Source of the DNA: Anaeromassilibacillus senegalensis
Lineage (GTDB): Bacteria > Bacillota > Clostridia > Oscillospirales > Acutalibacteraceae
Length of the DNA: 64,000 nt
Assembly: GCF_001261775.1 (NCBI RefSeq)
Contig: NZ_LN868535.1
Coordinates: 1-64,000 of the forward strand
Direction of reading: 5' to 3'
Shown here: piece by piece, positions 51,442 to 60,125 of the stretch
Numbering within the stretch: the first letter of the stretch is position 1
How the letters are laid out: the number at the start of each line of letters is the position of its first letter
Made by a program: the position numbers and the translations under genes
Notes under the pieces: model-generated
Database searches by the model: none
The model's input: the letters and a program-made list of their open reading frames with translations, nothing else
Told to the model about the DNA's origin: nothing

Positions 51442-52784
51442 TCTTCGGCCTCACCGAAAGGAATTTCATTATTAAATAGGTTCCGCTGTCTTTGGTCCGT
51501 CTCCGCCTGCTCCTGTGCAATTTGTTCCAGTTCCTTCTCTACATCTGCGACCCCAAATTTGTTCGCCAGGAAGGACACCATAGTTTTACAGGATAGCGTA
51601 TCTTTTGCATAAGGCAGATAGCTCATAACATCAACCGGCAGGGCATCGTCAAATGTAATATCTACATCTGTCCAATCAAAACCACGGCCCAATCGGGACA
51701 TATAGCTGTTCATAACCTGCAGGCGGCGGTCCAGTGATTTCTTAAACATACGCCGCTTGATGTTGGCAAGCCATTTCAGCCCCAGCGTTTTATACTCCAT
51801 GGCAATACCAGATGCATTTCCGGCAAAGTTCTCATCTGTGAGTTCCGGAACCAACGAAAACTTGGAAATGTCAGATTTAATCGCCTGACGCAGAACTTCA
51901 ACGCTGGTTTCATCCAATGCCTTTTTGATATATTCGATTCGGGCGTCCTTGTCCAGGTCGTCCATAATCTTGTAATCATGCAATAGCTTGACAACTTCTG
52001 GCGCTTTATCTGCATCATCCATTAACTGCGCGCCATATATTGCCAGAATCGCATCTATAAACTGGTCTTTATCATTGAGGCGGTCAGACTGCAACCGGTC
52101 ATATGCATCAATCAGCGTCATAACACGCTCATAATCGCCTATTCCCTCATCATTGTTTTTGTATTCTATGATAGGGACCTGTTCGGCATAATGTGGGGTT
52201 TGGCTTTCTGGTGTTGGCAAGTCGGTCAAACTTTTTAAATCGTATAGATATAACCAATTCGCATCGTATACATTTAGTTTCCAGCCGTCCTGTGCCCCGT
52301 CACTTTCAATCTTTTTATAGTAGTAAACTGCAAACAATGGCTCCGGATCTATCTCATTGCTGAATACGACAAAAGCGCTTTGTGGATCCAGATGATTGAG
52401 CTTCACTTGCTGATACGGTAACTTAGACATATAAACCAATTCGTATGCCCGACCGAAAATAGACAGATCCTCGCCAATCTCAGCATCATGTGCCGCTGTC
52501 TTCGCCAGTTTGTTCTCCTGTACCAGATTGTCAATGTTGTCTCCTTTATATGAAAGGGGATTGGCAAAAGTAAACCCGTTGGCAATCGTTGTAATATAAT
52601 AGGCGTTCGGAGCAATAATGCGGTTATTGGGTGTAAGTGGGTTTTCCACTTTGCGATGCAAAATATCGTGATTGCCTTTATAGTATCGGTACAGCCGTTC
52701 CAATCGCGGTATTTCCCTTTGATGCTCCTTAATACAGGATAGTAATACTTCTGGCGTTGGTTCCGTTCCCGCTGGCCTGATCAT
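51438..52784 (-). CDS. portal protein (SPP1 gp6 family)
   Basis: 448 residues. LERLYRYYKGNHDIL near the N-terminus, IIAPNAYYITTIANGF, and the C-terminal FKKSLDRRLQVMN and DVDITFDDALPVD are typical of SPP1-type portals. It forms the dodecameric ring through which DNA is packaged. ATG 52784 follows GAGGAGG by 8 bases. Confidence 0.92.
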   Translation of the reverse strand: MIRPAGTEPTPEVLLSCIKEHQREIPRLERLYRYYKGNHDILHRKVENPLTPNNRIIAPNAYYITTIANGFTFANPLSYKGDNIDNLVQENKLAKTAAHDAEIGEDLSIFGRAYELVYMSKLPYQQVKLNHLDPQSAFVVFSNEIDPEPLFAVYYYKKIESDGAQDGWKLNVYDANWLYLYDLKSLTDLPTPESQTPHYAEQVPIIEYKNNDEGIGDYERVMTLIDAYDRLQSDRLNDKDQFIDAILAIYGAQLMDDADKAPEVVKLLHDYKIMDDLDKDARIEYIKKALDETSVEVLRQAIKSDISKFSLVPELTDENFAGNASGIAMEYKTLGLKWLANIKRRMFKKSLDRRLQVMNSYMSRLGRGFDWTDVDITFDDALPVDVMSYLPYAKDTLSCKTMVSFLANKFGVADVEKELEQIAQEQAETDQRQRNLFNNEIPFGEAEE

Positions 52785-52789
52785 ATTCC

Positions 52790-54055
52790 TCACCTCCTCA
52801 AATAGTTATTTTGGATAATGCGAGCTTTGCGACGCTCCATTACAGATTCCAACGCATACCGGCACTGGTCAATAAAGTGGTTGTTTTTATCCGGGTATGC
52901 CGAAATATAGTTTCCTGCCCGATCCATATCGTACTCATAACAGGTAAACTCCCGGTATGCATTAGGGGTCCGCGCCTTATCGATGACAATTGCATCTAAG
53001 TCCTGTAACCATCGAATGCCAAAGTCCACACTATCCGGACCTTTAGCCGCCCCTTTTACATTCAGGCCATACTCCCGCAACGCAGCAATCGATTTCGGTT
53101 CGGCACTGTCCGCTGTAATAAGCTTTGAAAGTACGCCTTTTTCTTTAATTCTTTCGGCCGCACGACTATTGGACATTTTCGGTTCATAGATTTCATCCAG
53201 TATATAAAGCGTCTTGCGTGCTTTATCATAGCTCTGTATTCCAAAAACAAATGGATCCACCGCAAAGCCAAAATCAATCCCATAATAGAAATTTCCCAGT
53301 GTGAGAATCTCTTCCTCGGTGATCGGACGTTCCATAATATTTTCAAACACCGCACCGCCCGTCCCGGTGGCGATTCCCATGTATTCATGTTCATAGGCCT
53401 GCGGTTTCTTCCGTTTCAGTTCTTCCGCTTCTAAGAGGAACTGTTCGCCCAGCCACTCTCTAGGCACATCCAGGTACGTACTATGCCAATCCAGCCGGTC
53501 AGTTCGCGTTTGAAATTTTTCAACATTGACCCAGTTATCTTTCGACTTTGGCGGATTATAGCTATAAAAAAGCCAAAACAGTTCACCGCCACGCATGATA
53601 GATTGATTGATACTCCGTATCTCTTCCGGACCTCCAAACTGGTCCAGCTCCTCGTACCATGCAATAGCGATATATCCCTGTTTTGGCTTAATAGATTTTA
53701 TTTTTACTGGATCATCCGCGCCCCGAAAGTAAATCTTTTGACCTGTTGGAAGATACGTAATTTCAAGTGGTGATCTCGTTGCCCGAAATTCTTCCTGTAA
53801 TCCCAGCATATCAATCGCCCATAAAATCTGATTATATACACTGTCTTTGATCGTTCCCGCAACCTTGCGCAGAATGAGCGCATTGGCCTGTGGGTTCCGT
53901 TTCAAAATTAAAGGTATTTCCAAACTGACAAAAGAGGACTTTACCGCACCACGACCACCATCCAGCCAATAATGCGTGTGGCCATGTTCTCTAATATCCT
54001 GATGCACTGCATAGTAGTGGGGTGCAATTAACTCCGATAGTCGAATATTTCTCAT
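52790..54055 (-). CDS. terL: terminase large subunit
   Basis: 421 residues. ATPase: Walker-A variant GGRGAVKSS near residue 33, Walker B IAIAWYEELDQ. Nuclease: YGIDFGFAVDP near residue 255 with a later DKNNHFIDQCRYALE. Terminase_3/SPP1 G2P type, suggesting headful (pac) packaging. Its ATG overlaps the TerS stop codon (ATGA). Confidence 0.95.
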   Translation of the reverse strand: MRNIRLSELIAPHYYAVHQDIREHGHTHYWLDGGRGAVKSSFVSLEIPLILKRNPQANALILRKVAGTIKDSVYNQILWAIDMLGLQEEFRATRSPLEITYLPTGQKIYFRGADDPVKIKSIKPKQGYIAIAWYEELDQFGGPEEIRSINQSIMRGGELFWLFYSYNPPKSKDNWVNVEKFQTRTDRLDWHSTYLDVPREWLGEQFLLEAEELKRKKPQAYEHEYMGIATGTGGAVFENIMERPITEEEILTLGNFYYGIDFGFAVDPFVFGIQSYDKARKTLYILDEIYEPKMSNSRAAERIKEKGVLSKLITADSAEPKSIAALREYGLNVKGAAKGPDSVDFGIRWLQDLDAIVIDKARTPNAYREFTCYEYDMDRAGNYISAYPDKNNHFIDQCRYALESVMERRKARIIQNNYLRR

Positions 54056-54465
54056 ATATCGTCTAAAATCCTTATTACATCGTCTTTATCTTTCGATTCG
54101 TCCGTCTTCTCTTTCCAACCTTTAAAATTGTTAATCAGTGAGAACTTCGCGCCCATAGCGCCATCACGGTCGTATAACCTAGACTCCGCGTATTCCTCAC
54201 AGCGGGACTTGGCACGGGTGATAGTGTCATTAAACGCTTTTCTTCCCTGATAATTTAACAGGGCCTGACGGGACGCAAGGCCTATGGACAAAGCCAGCCC
54301 CGTAACCGTAGGCGGCTTTTGCCCAACCATAACAGGGGCTCCCCATTTGTTTAAAACCGGATTCCCGTCATCGTCCCTCAACAGCTCCCCTTCACATGAT
54401 AAGAAGTAAGCGTCAATTGCTTTTTGCAGCTCTTCCGCTGTCTTGTATTTCAATGGCCGTGCCAT
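54052..54465 (-). CDS. terS: terminase small subunit
   Basis: 137 residues. N-terminal helix-turn-helix part (TVTGLALSIGLASRQALLNY), central oligomerisation helices, acidic C-terminus. Binds the pac site and loads TerL. ATG 54465 follows GGGGGG; a TTG one codon earlier is possible. Confidence 0.85.
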   Translation of the reverse strand: MARPLKYKTAEELQKAIDAYFLSCEGELLRDDDGNPVLNKWGAPVMVGQKPPTVTGLALSIGLASRQALLNYQGRKAFNDTITRAKSRCEEYAESRLYDRDGAMGAKFSLINNFKGWKEKTDESKDKDDVIRILDDI

Positions 54466-54668
54466 CAATCATCCCCCCTATCCGGAGGCCGGCCTCTGCT
54501 TGCAGCAGCTCTCGCTTCATGGAGTTGCTGGCACAAATCTCCCCGCATACAAATGAGCTGCATGATGTAAGCGTTCACATCTTGGCGGCCGGTCTTCAGT
54601 TTCGATAATTTATCATCCATCAGTGCTATTTCAGCTTCATATTCTGCTATCACATTCCTGTAATCCAC
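54465..54668 (-). CDS. small helical phage protein upstream of terS
   Basis: 67 residues, predicted helical hairpin (VIAEYEAEIALMDDKLSKLK, then ICMRGDLCQQLHEARAAASR). GTG 54668 follows GGGG by 8 bases; the longer upstream frame crosses a terminator and is not used. The 3' end just touches the terS start. Function unknown. Confidence 0.6.
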   Translation of the reverse strand: MDYRNVIAEYEAEIALMDDKLSKLKTGRQDVNAYIMQLICMRGDLCQQLHEARAAASRGRPPDRGDD

Positions 54669-54690
54669 CGCAATGGCCCCTTTCAGGTAA

Positions 54691-54719
54691 ACAAATAGCG
54701 CCCTGTAAAAACAGGGCGC
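54691..54719 (-). terminator. terminator separating early and late phage genes
   Basis: Perfect GCGCCCTG/CAGGGCGC stem, 6-base loop, TATTTGTTT tail on the minus strand, just before the packaging genes. Confidence 0.8.
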
Positions 54720-54817
54720 CAGAGGAGAGGAAGAGCATGAAGAAGTTAAATATGTCTTTTTGACGTATCTTGACAATACTATTTTATAACAGTTTTTGAC
54801 GCAAATGGGGCCAACCT

Positions 54818-55225
54818 TTATATTTCAAATAAATTTGCAGCTAAATTGATGAGAAACTTCTGGCGGCAGCGTTTCATAGTACGCAATGACATCGGCAGTT
54901 TTATGTGGTTCATCGGAACATGGCTGAACAGATTTAATCTGATGAACTCCTTTTCTGTATCATCCCTGGCAAAGCTCCAGGCTGATTCAACCGCCCTGAT
55001 TAACTCATCCAAATGGCGCTTTCGGGCAATCAACCGTTCCGCTTTGCGCGCTGTTTCGTCATCGCTGCTTCCACCATGCGGCATTCCATCAGAGGGATTT
55101 TTGCCCGCCAGGATCACTTCTTCCTCTATCTCTTTTCTTCGCCTTAAAAGGTTATAATAGTCCTCCGCGGTCGCTTTACAACGTTTATAGATTCCCCGTT
55201 CCAGCTTTACACTTTTTTGCAACAT
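54818..55225 (-). CDS. phage late transcription regulator, sigma-like/RinA-type
   Basis: 135 residues. A helical N-terminal half with RKEIEEEVILAG, then a C-terminal FARDDTEKEFIRLNLF and NHIKLPMSLRTMKRCRQKFL that looks like a sigma-70 region 4 helix-turn-helix. Proteins of this kind at the end of the early operon switch on packaging and head genes. ATG 55225 follows GGGAGGGGG. Confidence 0.7.
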   Translation of the reverse strand: MLQKSVKLERGIYKRCKATAEDYYNLLRRRKEIEEEVILAGKNPSDGMPHGGSSDDETARKAERLIARKRHLDELIRAVESAWSFARDDTEKEFIRLNLFSHVPMNHIKLPMSLRTMKRCRQKFLINLAANLFEI

Positions 55226-55241
55226 ACCCCCTCCCGTTCCT

Positions 55242-55757
55242 TTATCGTAAGTAATCCAAAAAGAGCACGGCACCATTAAACTTGACGCGGTAATGCTGCA
55301 GGTCTTCCGCTGTAACGTACTTTCTCCCAAAAAACTCCTTCATATCGCGCCACACCACCCACGGCACGAAAAAGAAGCGGTCACGGATTCCAACGCATAC
55401 CGCTGCGATTGCGCCCATTCCAGCATGGTCTTCCAGCGCGTTCAGCTGCTCCTGCGTCAGAACGTTCCGATGCATGCGCTCTGTGGTTGTGTACTTGGCT
55501 TCAAACACAATGGACCGGCCACCCGCCAGCGTTCCCTGGTAGTCCGGTTCTGCGGCCGCAGTAAACCGACCGGTGAAGATTCCGCTTCCGTGCTTCTTCG
55601 TCACTCGGAACGGCTCCGGTATCTTGTCGATCTTTGCGCGCCGCTGTGCTTTGTATTGCTTACAAGCTGTTTTGATCTCGTCTTCAAAGAGATGCCCTTG
55701 CGCGTTGTTAACCGTACCTTGCCATTGCCGTTGCATCTTTCGCGGATCGTTTTGCAT
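55242..55757 (-). CDS. recU: RecU-type Holliday junction resolvase
   Basis: 171 residues. GHLFEDEIKTACKQY starts the fold; AAAEPDYQGTL (Asp) and SIVFEAKYT (Glu-x-Lys) give the nuclease centre, with DHAGMGAIAAVCVGI after. It cuts Holliday junctions during phage recombination or before packaging. ATG 55757 behind GGAAGG lies within the last 50 bp of the rep gene. Confidence 0.88.
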   Translation of the reverse strand: MQNDPRKMQRQWQGTVNNAQGHLFEDEIKTACKQYKAQRRAKIDKIPEPFRVTKKHGSGIFTGRFTAAAEPDYQGTLAGGRSIVFEAKYTTTERMHRNVLTQEQLNALEDHAGMGAIAAVCVGIRDRFFFVPWVVWRDMKEFFGRKYVTAEDLQHYRVKFNGAVLFLDYLR

Positions 55758-56493
55758 TCTTTGACCTTCCTTTCTCAAATGGGCGCAGTTGAATCATCCT
55801 GTAGAACTGATATGGAATCCCCGTAACCGGCGAAATCCCATTCTCTACAGAATTCGGATCTATGTAATAGCCTTTAACAGGTTTCGGTTCCTCGCGCCAC
55901 TCCCTGGCGTCTACCTCCTGCACCTTCTCCACCGGCTTGATAAGATTCCGGCTTCCGGACCATCGATTCCCGGGAATGGATTCCCTTCCATCTGGGGACA
56001 GGCGGGATTGTTTGATAAGATACCAGGCAAGGGCGGAGTATTCGCCATCTGGATACAGGGCCTCAAACCGCATAGCTCCGTGCGGCCAACATGCTGTAAC
56101 AACCTGATAATCAAATGCAGGAATGATCACGTGATGATGGATCCCGCCCTGCTTTCCATAGGCTGTCACCAGAATGTATTTAAACTCCACCCCTGCCTTT
56201 TTGAAACGCCTACGTACACGGTCCAGGAAATTCTCTATATTTTGCTTTGCCCGCTGTGGATCCGGACGCACCTCCTTCCGATAGGTGCAGGTCAGGAAGA
56301 GGTCCCTTGGGACAAAGTTTGCATTGATCTGCCGGGTGAGCTTTCTCCACGCCATCTTCTCGTTATATTTCTTCATCGCCTCCGGTGTGCGGTTCTCCCG
56401 GTTCCCCCTCGGGATGTTTCGGCCATACCGGGCGGAATAGCTCTTGTGTACTTCTATGGTGATTCCAGCTTTGCAGGTCTTCTTCAGGTACAC
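55708..56493 (-). CDS. HUH-type rolling-circle replication initiator
   Basis: 261 residues. FLTCTYRKEVRPD (motif I), GGIHHHVIIPAF (HUH metal motif) and ALAWYLIKQS with the catalytic Tyr (motif III) give the ORF2/G2P class of HUH endonuclease seen in gokushoviruses, plasmids and some Clostridia prophages. No DnaC, DnaB or SSB gene is seen in the window, so this is the best candidate for replication initiator. GTG start behind GGGAGGAAG. A strong hairpin lies 150 bp upstream. Confidence 0.82.
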   Translation of the reverse strand: MYLKKTCKAGITIEVHKSYSARYGRNIPRGNRENRTPEAMKKYNEKMAWRKLTRQINANFVPRDLFLTCTYRKEVRPDPQRAKQNIENFLDRVRRRFKKAGVEFKYILVTAYGKQGGIHHHVIIPAFDYQVVTACWPHGAMRFEALYPDGEYSALAWYLIKQSRLSPDGRESIPGNRWSGSRNLIKPVEKVQEVDAREWREEPKPVKGYYIDPNSVENGISPVTGIPYQFYRMIQLRPFEKGRSKNAKRSAKDATAMARYG

Positions 56494-56639
56494 CGCTCTT
56501 CCTCCCTCTCCCGGTTATGCCCGTAATGTTAATACTTCAACCAAGGCAGAAAAGGCCCGGACTTTTGCCTGTTGGGATAATACCCAGGGAACAAATGGTG
56601 TACAATATATTTGCTCCGGATATCTTCCGGGTAATGCTT

Positions 56640-56677
56640 CACCCATCGACGGCTGCCGGGCCTCATGTCGATGGGTG
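56640..56677. other. hairpin upstream of rep, possible replication origin
   Basis: CACCCATCGAC (56640-56650) and GTCGATGGGTG (56667-56677) form an 11-bp perfect stem with a 16-base loop. A second hairpin, CCGGA-TATCT-TCCGG, lies at 56616-56630. HUH initiators nick in hairpins close to their gene. On the plus strand it is followed by TTTTTATT, so a terminator is the other reading. Confidence 0.45.
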
Positions 56678-56691
56678 ATTTTTATTCTTAT

Positions 56692-56886
56692 TCATCTGTC
56701 GTCTGTCTTCACCGGTATAACATCATACCTGCAATGTGCGGACCACCTGTCCAGGAAAGGACAGTCTTTATAGCAATGTTCCATACAAACCATGGCGCAA
56801 AGCATGGGACAATGGGACCAGGCACATACTTCGTTCACGGTCTTATCGCAGATGGGACAGACGGTATTGTCATACGGCGGCTTCAT
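56692..56886 (-). CDS. small Cys-rich phage protein
   Basis: 64 residues with 9 cysteines in pairs (TVCPICDKTV; SHCPMLCAMVCMEHCYKDC), probably one or two zinc-binding knuckles. ATG shares its A with the TGA of the previous gene (TGATG). Role unknown. Confidence 0.6.
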   Translation of the reverse strand: MKPPYDNTVCPICDKTVNEVCAWSHCPMLCAMVCMEHCYKDCPFLDRWSAHCRYDVIPVKTDDR

Positions 56887-57152
56887 CACGAATCCCACTT
56901 GCTATATTTGTGCGTGGATGGCGTTATGTACATCTGGCAGATTGCCACCGCTGTCCTGGGTACAAAGGGCCGATAAGCTCCGTCCTGACCGCAGCTCTGG
57001 CAGGGATACGGCAGCATGTCTTTGCCCATCCCTGGTAAGATCGGATGATGCAAACGACAGCTTTCCTGCTTTGTGCAACTATGGCATTGACAATTCTCGC
57101 ACGCCTCTTTCTGACTGGTATATATCCTGTCTCTGTTCTCTTTCCTGGGCAT
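56886..57152 (-). CDS. Cys-rich phage protein
   Basis: 88 residues with CENCQCHSC and PCQSCGQDGAY, zinc-ribbon-like. ATG 57152 behind GGAAGGATGG, 74 bp inside the upstream Cys-rich gene. Role unknown. Confidence 0.6.
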   Translation of the reverse strand: MPRKENRDRIYTSQKEACENCQCHSCTKQESCRLHHPILPGMGKDMLPYPCQSCGQDGAYRPFVPRTAVAICQMYITPSTHKYSKWDS

Positions 57153-57564
57153 GTTCCATCCTTCCTGCTTCGTGTGCGCGGTATTTGCCGCATGGCGGTT
57201 CCGCTGTAATGGGTGCATAAGGTGGGCAGTCTCTGTCTATACATGCATCACAGGGACATGGTTCCACCTCTGCTTCACAGTCCTCCATATCAATCACACA
57301 GTCATCAAAGTTTTTGCATGTGTCACACCAGCACTGGTCACATTTGCTTATTACCGCAGATTCTGTCTGTTTGGCTTTTGCTGGTTCTCCCGTGTATCGG
57401 TTCTTTCCCTTGCGTTCCAGATCATCACCGATTTTGCGGCGAACTGTTCCGTCAAAGTGATTCATGAAGAACGTCCAGAATACAATGGGGTTGTCCTCTT
57501 TACAGTCTCTCAAGGTAGCATCCAGTGTCGTATTCAAGATGGATATCAACTCTGCACGTGTCAT
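57079..57564 (-). CDS. Cys-rich phage protein
   Basis: 161 residues. Helical N-terminal 60 residues, then CDQCWCDTCKNFDDCVIDME and CPCDACIDRDCPPY, at least 10 cysteines in metal-binding pairs. Third of three adjacent Cys-rich genes. Confidence 0.6.
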   Translation of the reverse strand: MTRAELISILNTTLDATLRDCKEDNPIVFWTFFMNHFDGTVRRKIGDDLERKGKNRYTGEPAKAKQTESAVISKCDQCWCDTCKNFDDCVIDMEDCEAEVEPCPCDACIDRDCPPYAPITAEPPCGKYRAHEAGRMEHAQEREQRQDIYQSERGVRELSMP

Positions 57565-57575
57565 ATCTCTACCAT

Positions 57576-57869
57576 TTAAACCTCATGATGCAATGTCAGG
57601 GTGTACAGTTCTCCCGCACATGTAAAGGAAACACTGGCCTGTGCGCCGTTATCATCGTCATGGGTGTACGCATAGCAAGAATCCACCTTGCCGGCGGTAT
57701 ACCGCTTTTCCACGTTTTCTTTTAACCAAACCAATTCCTTTACCATTTCCAACGCCTTGACATCCTCGCTGTTTTGCTCTACACTTTGATTAGAAATGTT
57801 GTCGCATTTCATTTTGCCGCTCTGGGTGCTTCCAACGCCCGGGGCGGCTTCTTTTTTGCTCTTCTGCAT
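57576..57869 (-). CDS. small phage protein, unknown
   Basis: 97 residues, soluble; VKALEMVKELVWLKENVEKR helix followed by strands (SCYAYTHDDDNGAQASVSFT). RBS GGGG. No function assigned. Confidence 0.6.
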   Translation of the reverse strand: MQKSKKEAAPGVGSTQSGKMKCDNISNQSVEQNSEDVKALEMVKELVWLKENVEKRYTAGKVDSCYAYTHDDDNGAQASVSFTCAGELYTLTLHHEV

Positions 57870-57872
57870 CTT

Positions 57873-58136
57873 CTATTTCCCCTTTATGTAATCGTTTCTT
57901 CCCAGAAGCCAATCCACTTTTACATCCAAAACATCAGCCAGCGCCGCAAGTTCAAAATCCATGACATACCGGTGCTGCCCTTCCAATTTGGACAAACCGG
58001 ACGTGTTCAGTTCTATGCCTTTGACCTGCATTTTTGCAAGTAAGACTCTTTGAGGCATGTTCACACGGCGGCGTGCTTCCGTAACACGGGCACCTACAAT
58101 ATTGCGGTTCCCCAATGGATATTCTCGCAATCTCAA
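57873..58136 (-). CDS. XRE-family DNA-binding protein
   Basis: 87 residues with a helix-turn-helix of the Cro/C1 class and the tail ELAALADVLDVKVDWLLGRN, the same family as the lysogeny repressors. TTG start behind AGGATG. Probably an early or middle regulator. Confidence 0.75.
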   Translation of the reverse strand: MRLREYPLGNRNIVGARVTEARRRVNMPQRVLLAKMQVKGIELNTSGLSKLEGQHRYVMDFELAALADVLDVKVDWLLGRNDYIKGK

Positions 58137-58143
58137 GTCTTCG

Positions 58144-59259
58144 TCATCCTTTCTTTCTGCTGGCAGTTTTCCCTGCTTGCAAGTCCAGATCTGTTTGTAA
58201 TGATCCCTGTGTCCAATGTACCCCTATGTAGTCCAGCACCCTACCCCACCCATATACTTCATTTGTAACTGGATCTTTCACACATCGGTGCATCCAAAAA
58301 TTCCATTCTTTCGGGTTGTCTTCGTAGAGCCGGTCAAATCGATGCGGTCTCTTTTCGAGCTGGATTCCAAACCCGCACATGGAGCAGCCTGTCCTCTGTG
58401 CTCTTGTTGTGTAAAGCGTGCCATCTGCTTGGCATTCTATGGTGCCGTATACCTCTGGAACAGGTACATCCAGGTCAAGGGCAAGCTGCAACAGATCTTG
58501 GCGGTCAAATATCGCAAATGGCGCTGACCGTATCGCTGTCTTTCCAAAGTAGTTGCATCCATTCATCATGAGCGACTTTTGGCGGCGACCTCCTTCGGAC
58601 GCCATGAGACCCAGATACGGTACACTGTTGTGTTCTTTCGCCCAGTCATCACATGGCTTCTCTTTGAGGTAATAGCAACACTTGGCGGATACTTTAAACG
58701 GCGCACATTGATATTGCACATCCTCCCGTTCATTTTCACCTCCTGCAAACAGTTCCAGCCACTTCTGAGCCATCTTCATCCGGGTGCCTGTCCGGTTTCC
58801 TCCGTATGCTCCGGTTTCTCCTGTGATGATTGCATGCCGGACTGTGGCATTCTTTGGAGATGGATTCTGTAGCAGCTCGATCTTCGACGCCGTTTCTTTA
58901 GACAGTACCGGGAACCCACATTCCTGCAGAACTTGTGTTTTGCTCTTTAAAGGTTTCAGTGAAATGATTCCCAATGTTTTATGTATGGCCTGAATGCTCT
59001 TGTCCTCCAGGGTCGATACCGAAACCGCTGGAACATCTATCCCAATGGACCGCAAAAACAACAGCAAAGTAATGCTGTCCAGACCACCTACGGATACATG
59101 ACAGTTCAGTCCTCGCTTGCCACACTCGTTGTAGAACTCCCATGCGCGTGTGTATGCATAGTTTATTTTTGCTTCATACGGTAGTTTCTGTTTTACCCGA
59201 AACGAAGCGATTTTCTCGTCTGTGTGATTCTCCTTCATTCTCTCCATACAACTTTTCAT
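58144..59259 (-). CDS. PAPS reductase/PP-loop family phage protein
   Basis: 371 residues. A modified PP-loop SVGGLDSITLLLFL (SGGxDS normally), then RTGTRMKMAQKW, QCAPFKVSAKCCYYLK, NYFGKTAIRSAPFAIF and a C-terminal GCSMCGFGIQLEKRPHRFDR with a CxxC pair. This group is common in phages, adjacent to DNA-binding genes; activation of a substrate by adenylation and a link to DNA modification are suspected but not proven. ATG overlaps the upstream stop (ATGA). Confidence 0.82.
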   Translation of the reverse strand: MKSCMERMKENHTDEKIASFRVKQKLPYEAKINYAYTRAWEFYNECGKRGLNCHVSVGGLDSITLLLFLRSIGIDVPAVSVSTLEDKSIQAIHKTLGIISLKPLKSKTQVLQECGFPVLSKETASKIELLQNPSPKNATVRHAIITGETGAYGGNRTGTRMKMAQKWLELFAGGENEREDVQYQCAPFKVSAKCCYYLKEKPCDDWAKEHNSVPYLGLMASEGGRRQKSLMMNGCNYFGKTAIRSAPFAIFDRQDLLQLALDLDVPVPEVYGTIECQADGTLYTTRAQRTGCSMCGFGIQLEKRPHRFDRLYEDNPKEWNFWMHRCVKDPVTNEVYGWGRVLDYIGVHWTQGSLQTDLDLQAGKTASRKKG

Positions 59260-59477
59260 TTTTGTTTTTCTCGATCTCCATTCTGTGAATCTTTATCACG
59301 CAGCAACCCGCCAATCCCCATGGCCAGACTCTCTGCCGTCGCTAGGATCAGCACTTGCCAGATGGTCAACATACCGCTGTCCGACGCCATGGCTGTGAGG
59401 AATGCCCCGGCCAGGCCGGCGACGAACAGAATTACACCCAGACGGCTGTGCTTTATGTATGGGCTGCCTTTGTTCAT
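59256..59477 (-). CDS. small membrane protein
   Basis: 73 residues with two predicted transmembrane helices (LGVILFVAGLAGAFLTAMA; MLTIWQVLILATAESLAMGI) and a charged tail. RBS GGAGG. Phage-encoded, role unknown. Confidence 0.65.
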   Translation of the reverse strand: MNKGSPYIKHSRLGVILFVAGLAGAFLTAMASDSGMLTIWQVLILATAESLAMGIGGLLRDKDSQNGDREKQK

Positions 59478-59490
59478 GGCTTGTCCTCCA

Positions 59491-59697
59491 TCAATACGCT
59501 ATCGTACTATTCCTGGTTGGTCTTCCCTCTCTTGGATTCTTTTTCTTATGCCGCTGTACCGTTTTAGAAATATGTTCTTCGATCCTTTGGTTCTCAATAC
59601 GTCTTTTCGCATCTTTCACTTTTTTACAATGATTCTGTAAAAAGCAATTATGTTTGGAACGTGATCGACAGGTTATGCATGCATCTGGATATTTCAT
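59491..59697 (-). CDS. small basic phage protein
   Basis: 68 residues, Lys/Arg-rich, with four Cys/His residues (ACITCRSRSKHNCFLQNHC) that could form a zinc knuckle. ATG 59697 follows GAGGG. Confidence 0.55.
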   Translation of the reverse strand: MKYPDACITCRSRSKHNCFLQNHCKKVKDAKRRIENQRIEEHISKTVQRHKKKNPREGRPTRNSTIAY

Positions 59698-59714
59698 TCT
59701 TTCGTCCCTCTTCA

Positions 59715-59972
59715 TTAATAAACAGGTATGAATTTATCAAATACCTCTGCTAACCGGTTCATGAGGTCATTCAATTGAATGGAGGGCAACTTCCCTGTAA
59801 TCCACGCTTCAAACTCGGCACGCGGCACAATATAAAACCACCGACCGCTGTCCTCACTCTGTATTGCTTTGCCGACCGGAAACGTTCCTGCTCTCAACGC
59901 AGACTCAACAAAAGCCTGACTCCTGCCGATACGCTTTGCTATTTCAGGAGGATATATCATTTCGTTTGACAT
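59715..59972 (-). CDS. small helix-turn-helix protein (excisionase-like)
   Basis: 85 residues. IYPPEIAKRIGRSQAFVESAL is a helix-turn-helix and RWFYIVPRAEFEAWITGK is the wing seen in MerR/excisionase-type proteins. It might be the excisionase, although it lies away from the integrase. ATG behind GGAAGG. Confidence 0.65.
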   Translation of the reverse strand: MSNEMIYPPEIAKRIGRSQAFVESALRAGTFPVGKAIQSEDSGRWFYIVPRAEFEAWITGKLPSIQLNDLMNRLAEVFDKFIPVY

Positions 59973-59992
59973 GCTTTTCACCTTCCATCTAA

Positions 59993-60021
59993 ATTATCCT
60001 TTTCAATTTTACTTTTATCAA
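59993..60021 (-). promoter_or_regulatory. promoter of the 59.9-57 kb early genes
   Basis: TTGATA (60021-60016), 17-bp spacer, GATAAT (59998-59993), just upstream of the excisionase-like gene. Confidence 0.65.
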
Positions 60022-60125
60022 ACTCGATATAAGCCGATTTTTATCGCTATATCTTCCTATGTGGCAAAATGCAGATTTGATCCGTATCTATGAGATTTTA
60101 TTAGAGTTTTACAAAACAGACGAAA

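Noticed and set aside
56529..56666. 45-codon minus-strand open frame between rep and the Cys-rich genes
   Set aside because: The frame is open from ATG to TAA but there is no ribosome site; the ATG lies in the loop of a strong hairpin that is better explained as an origin or terminator.
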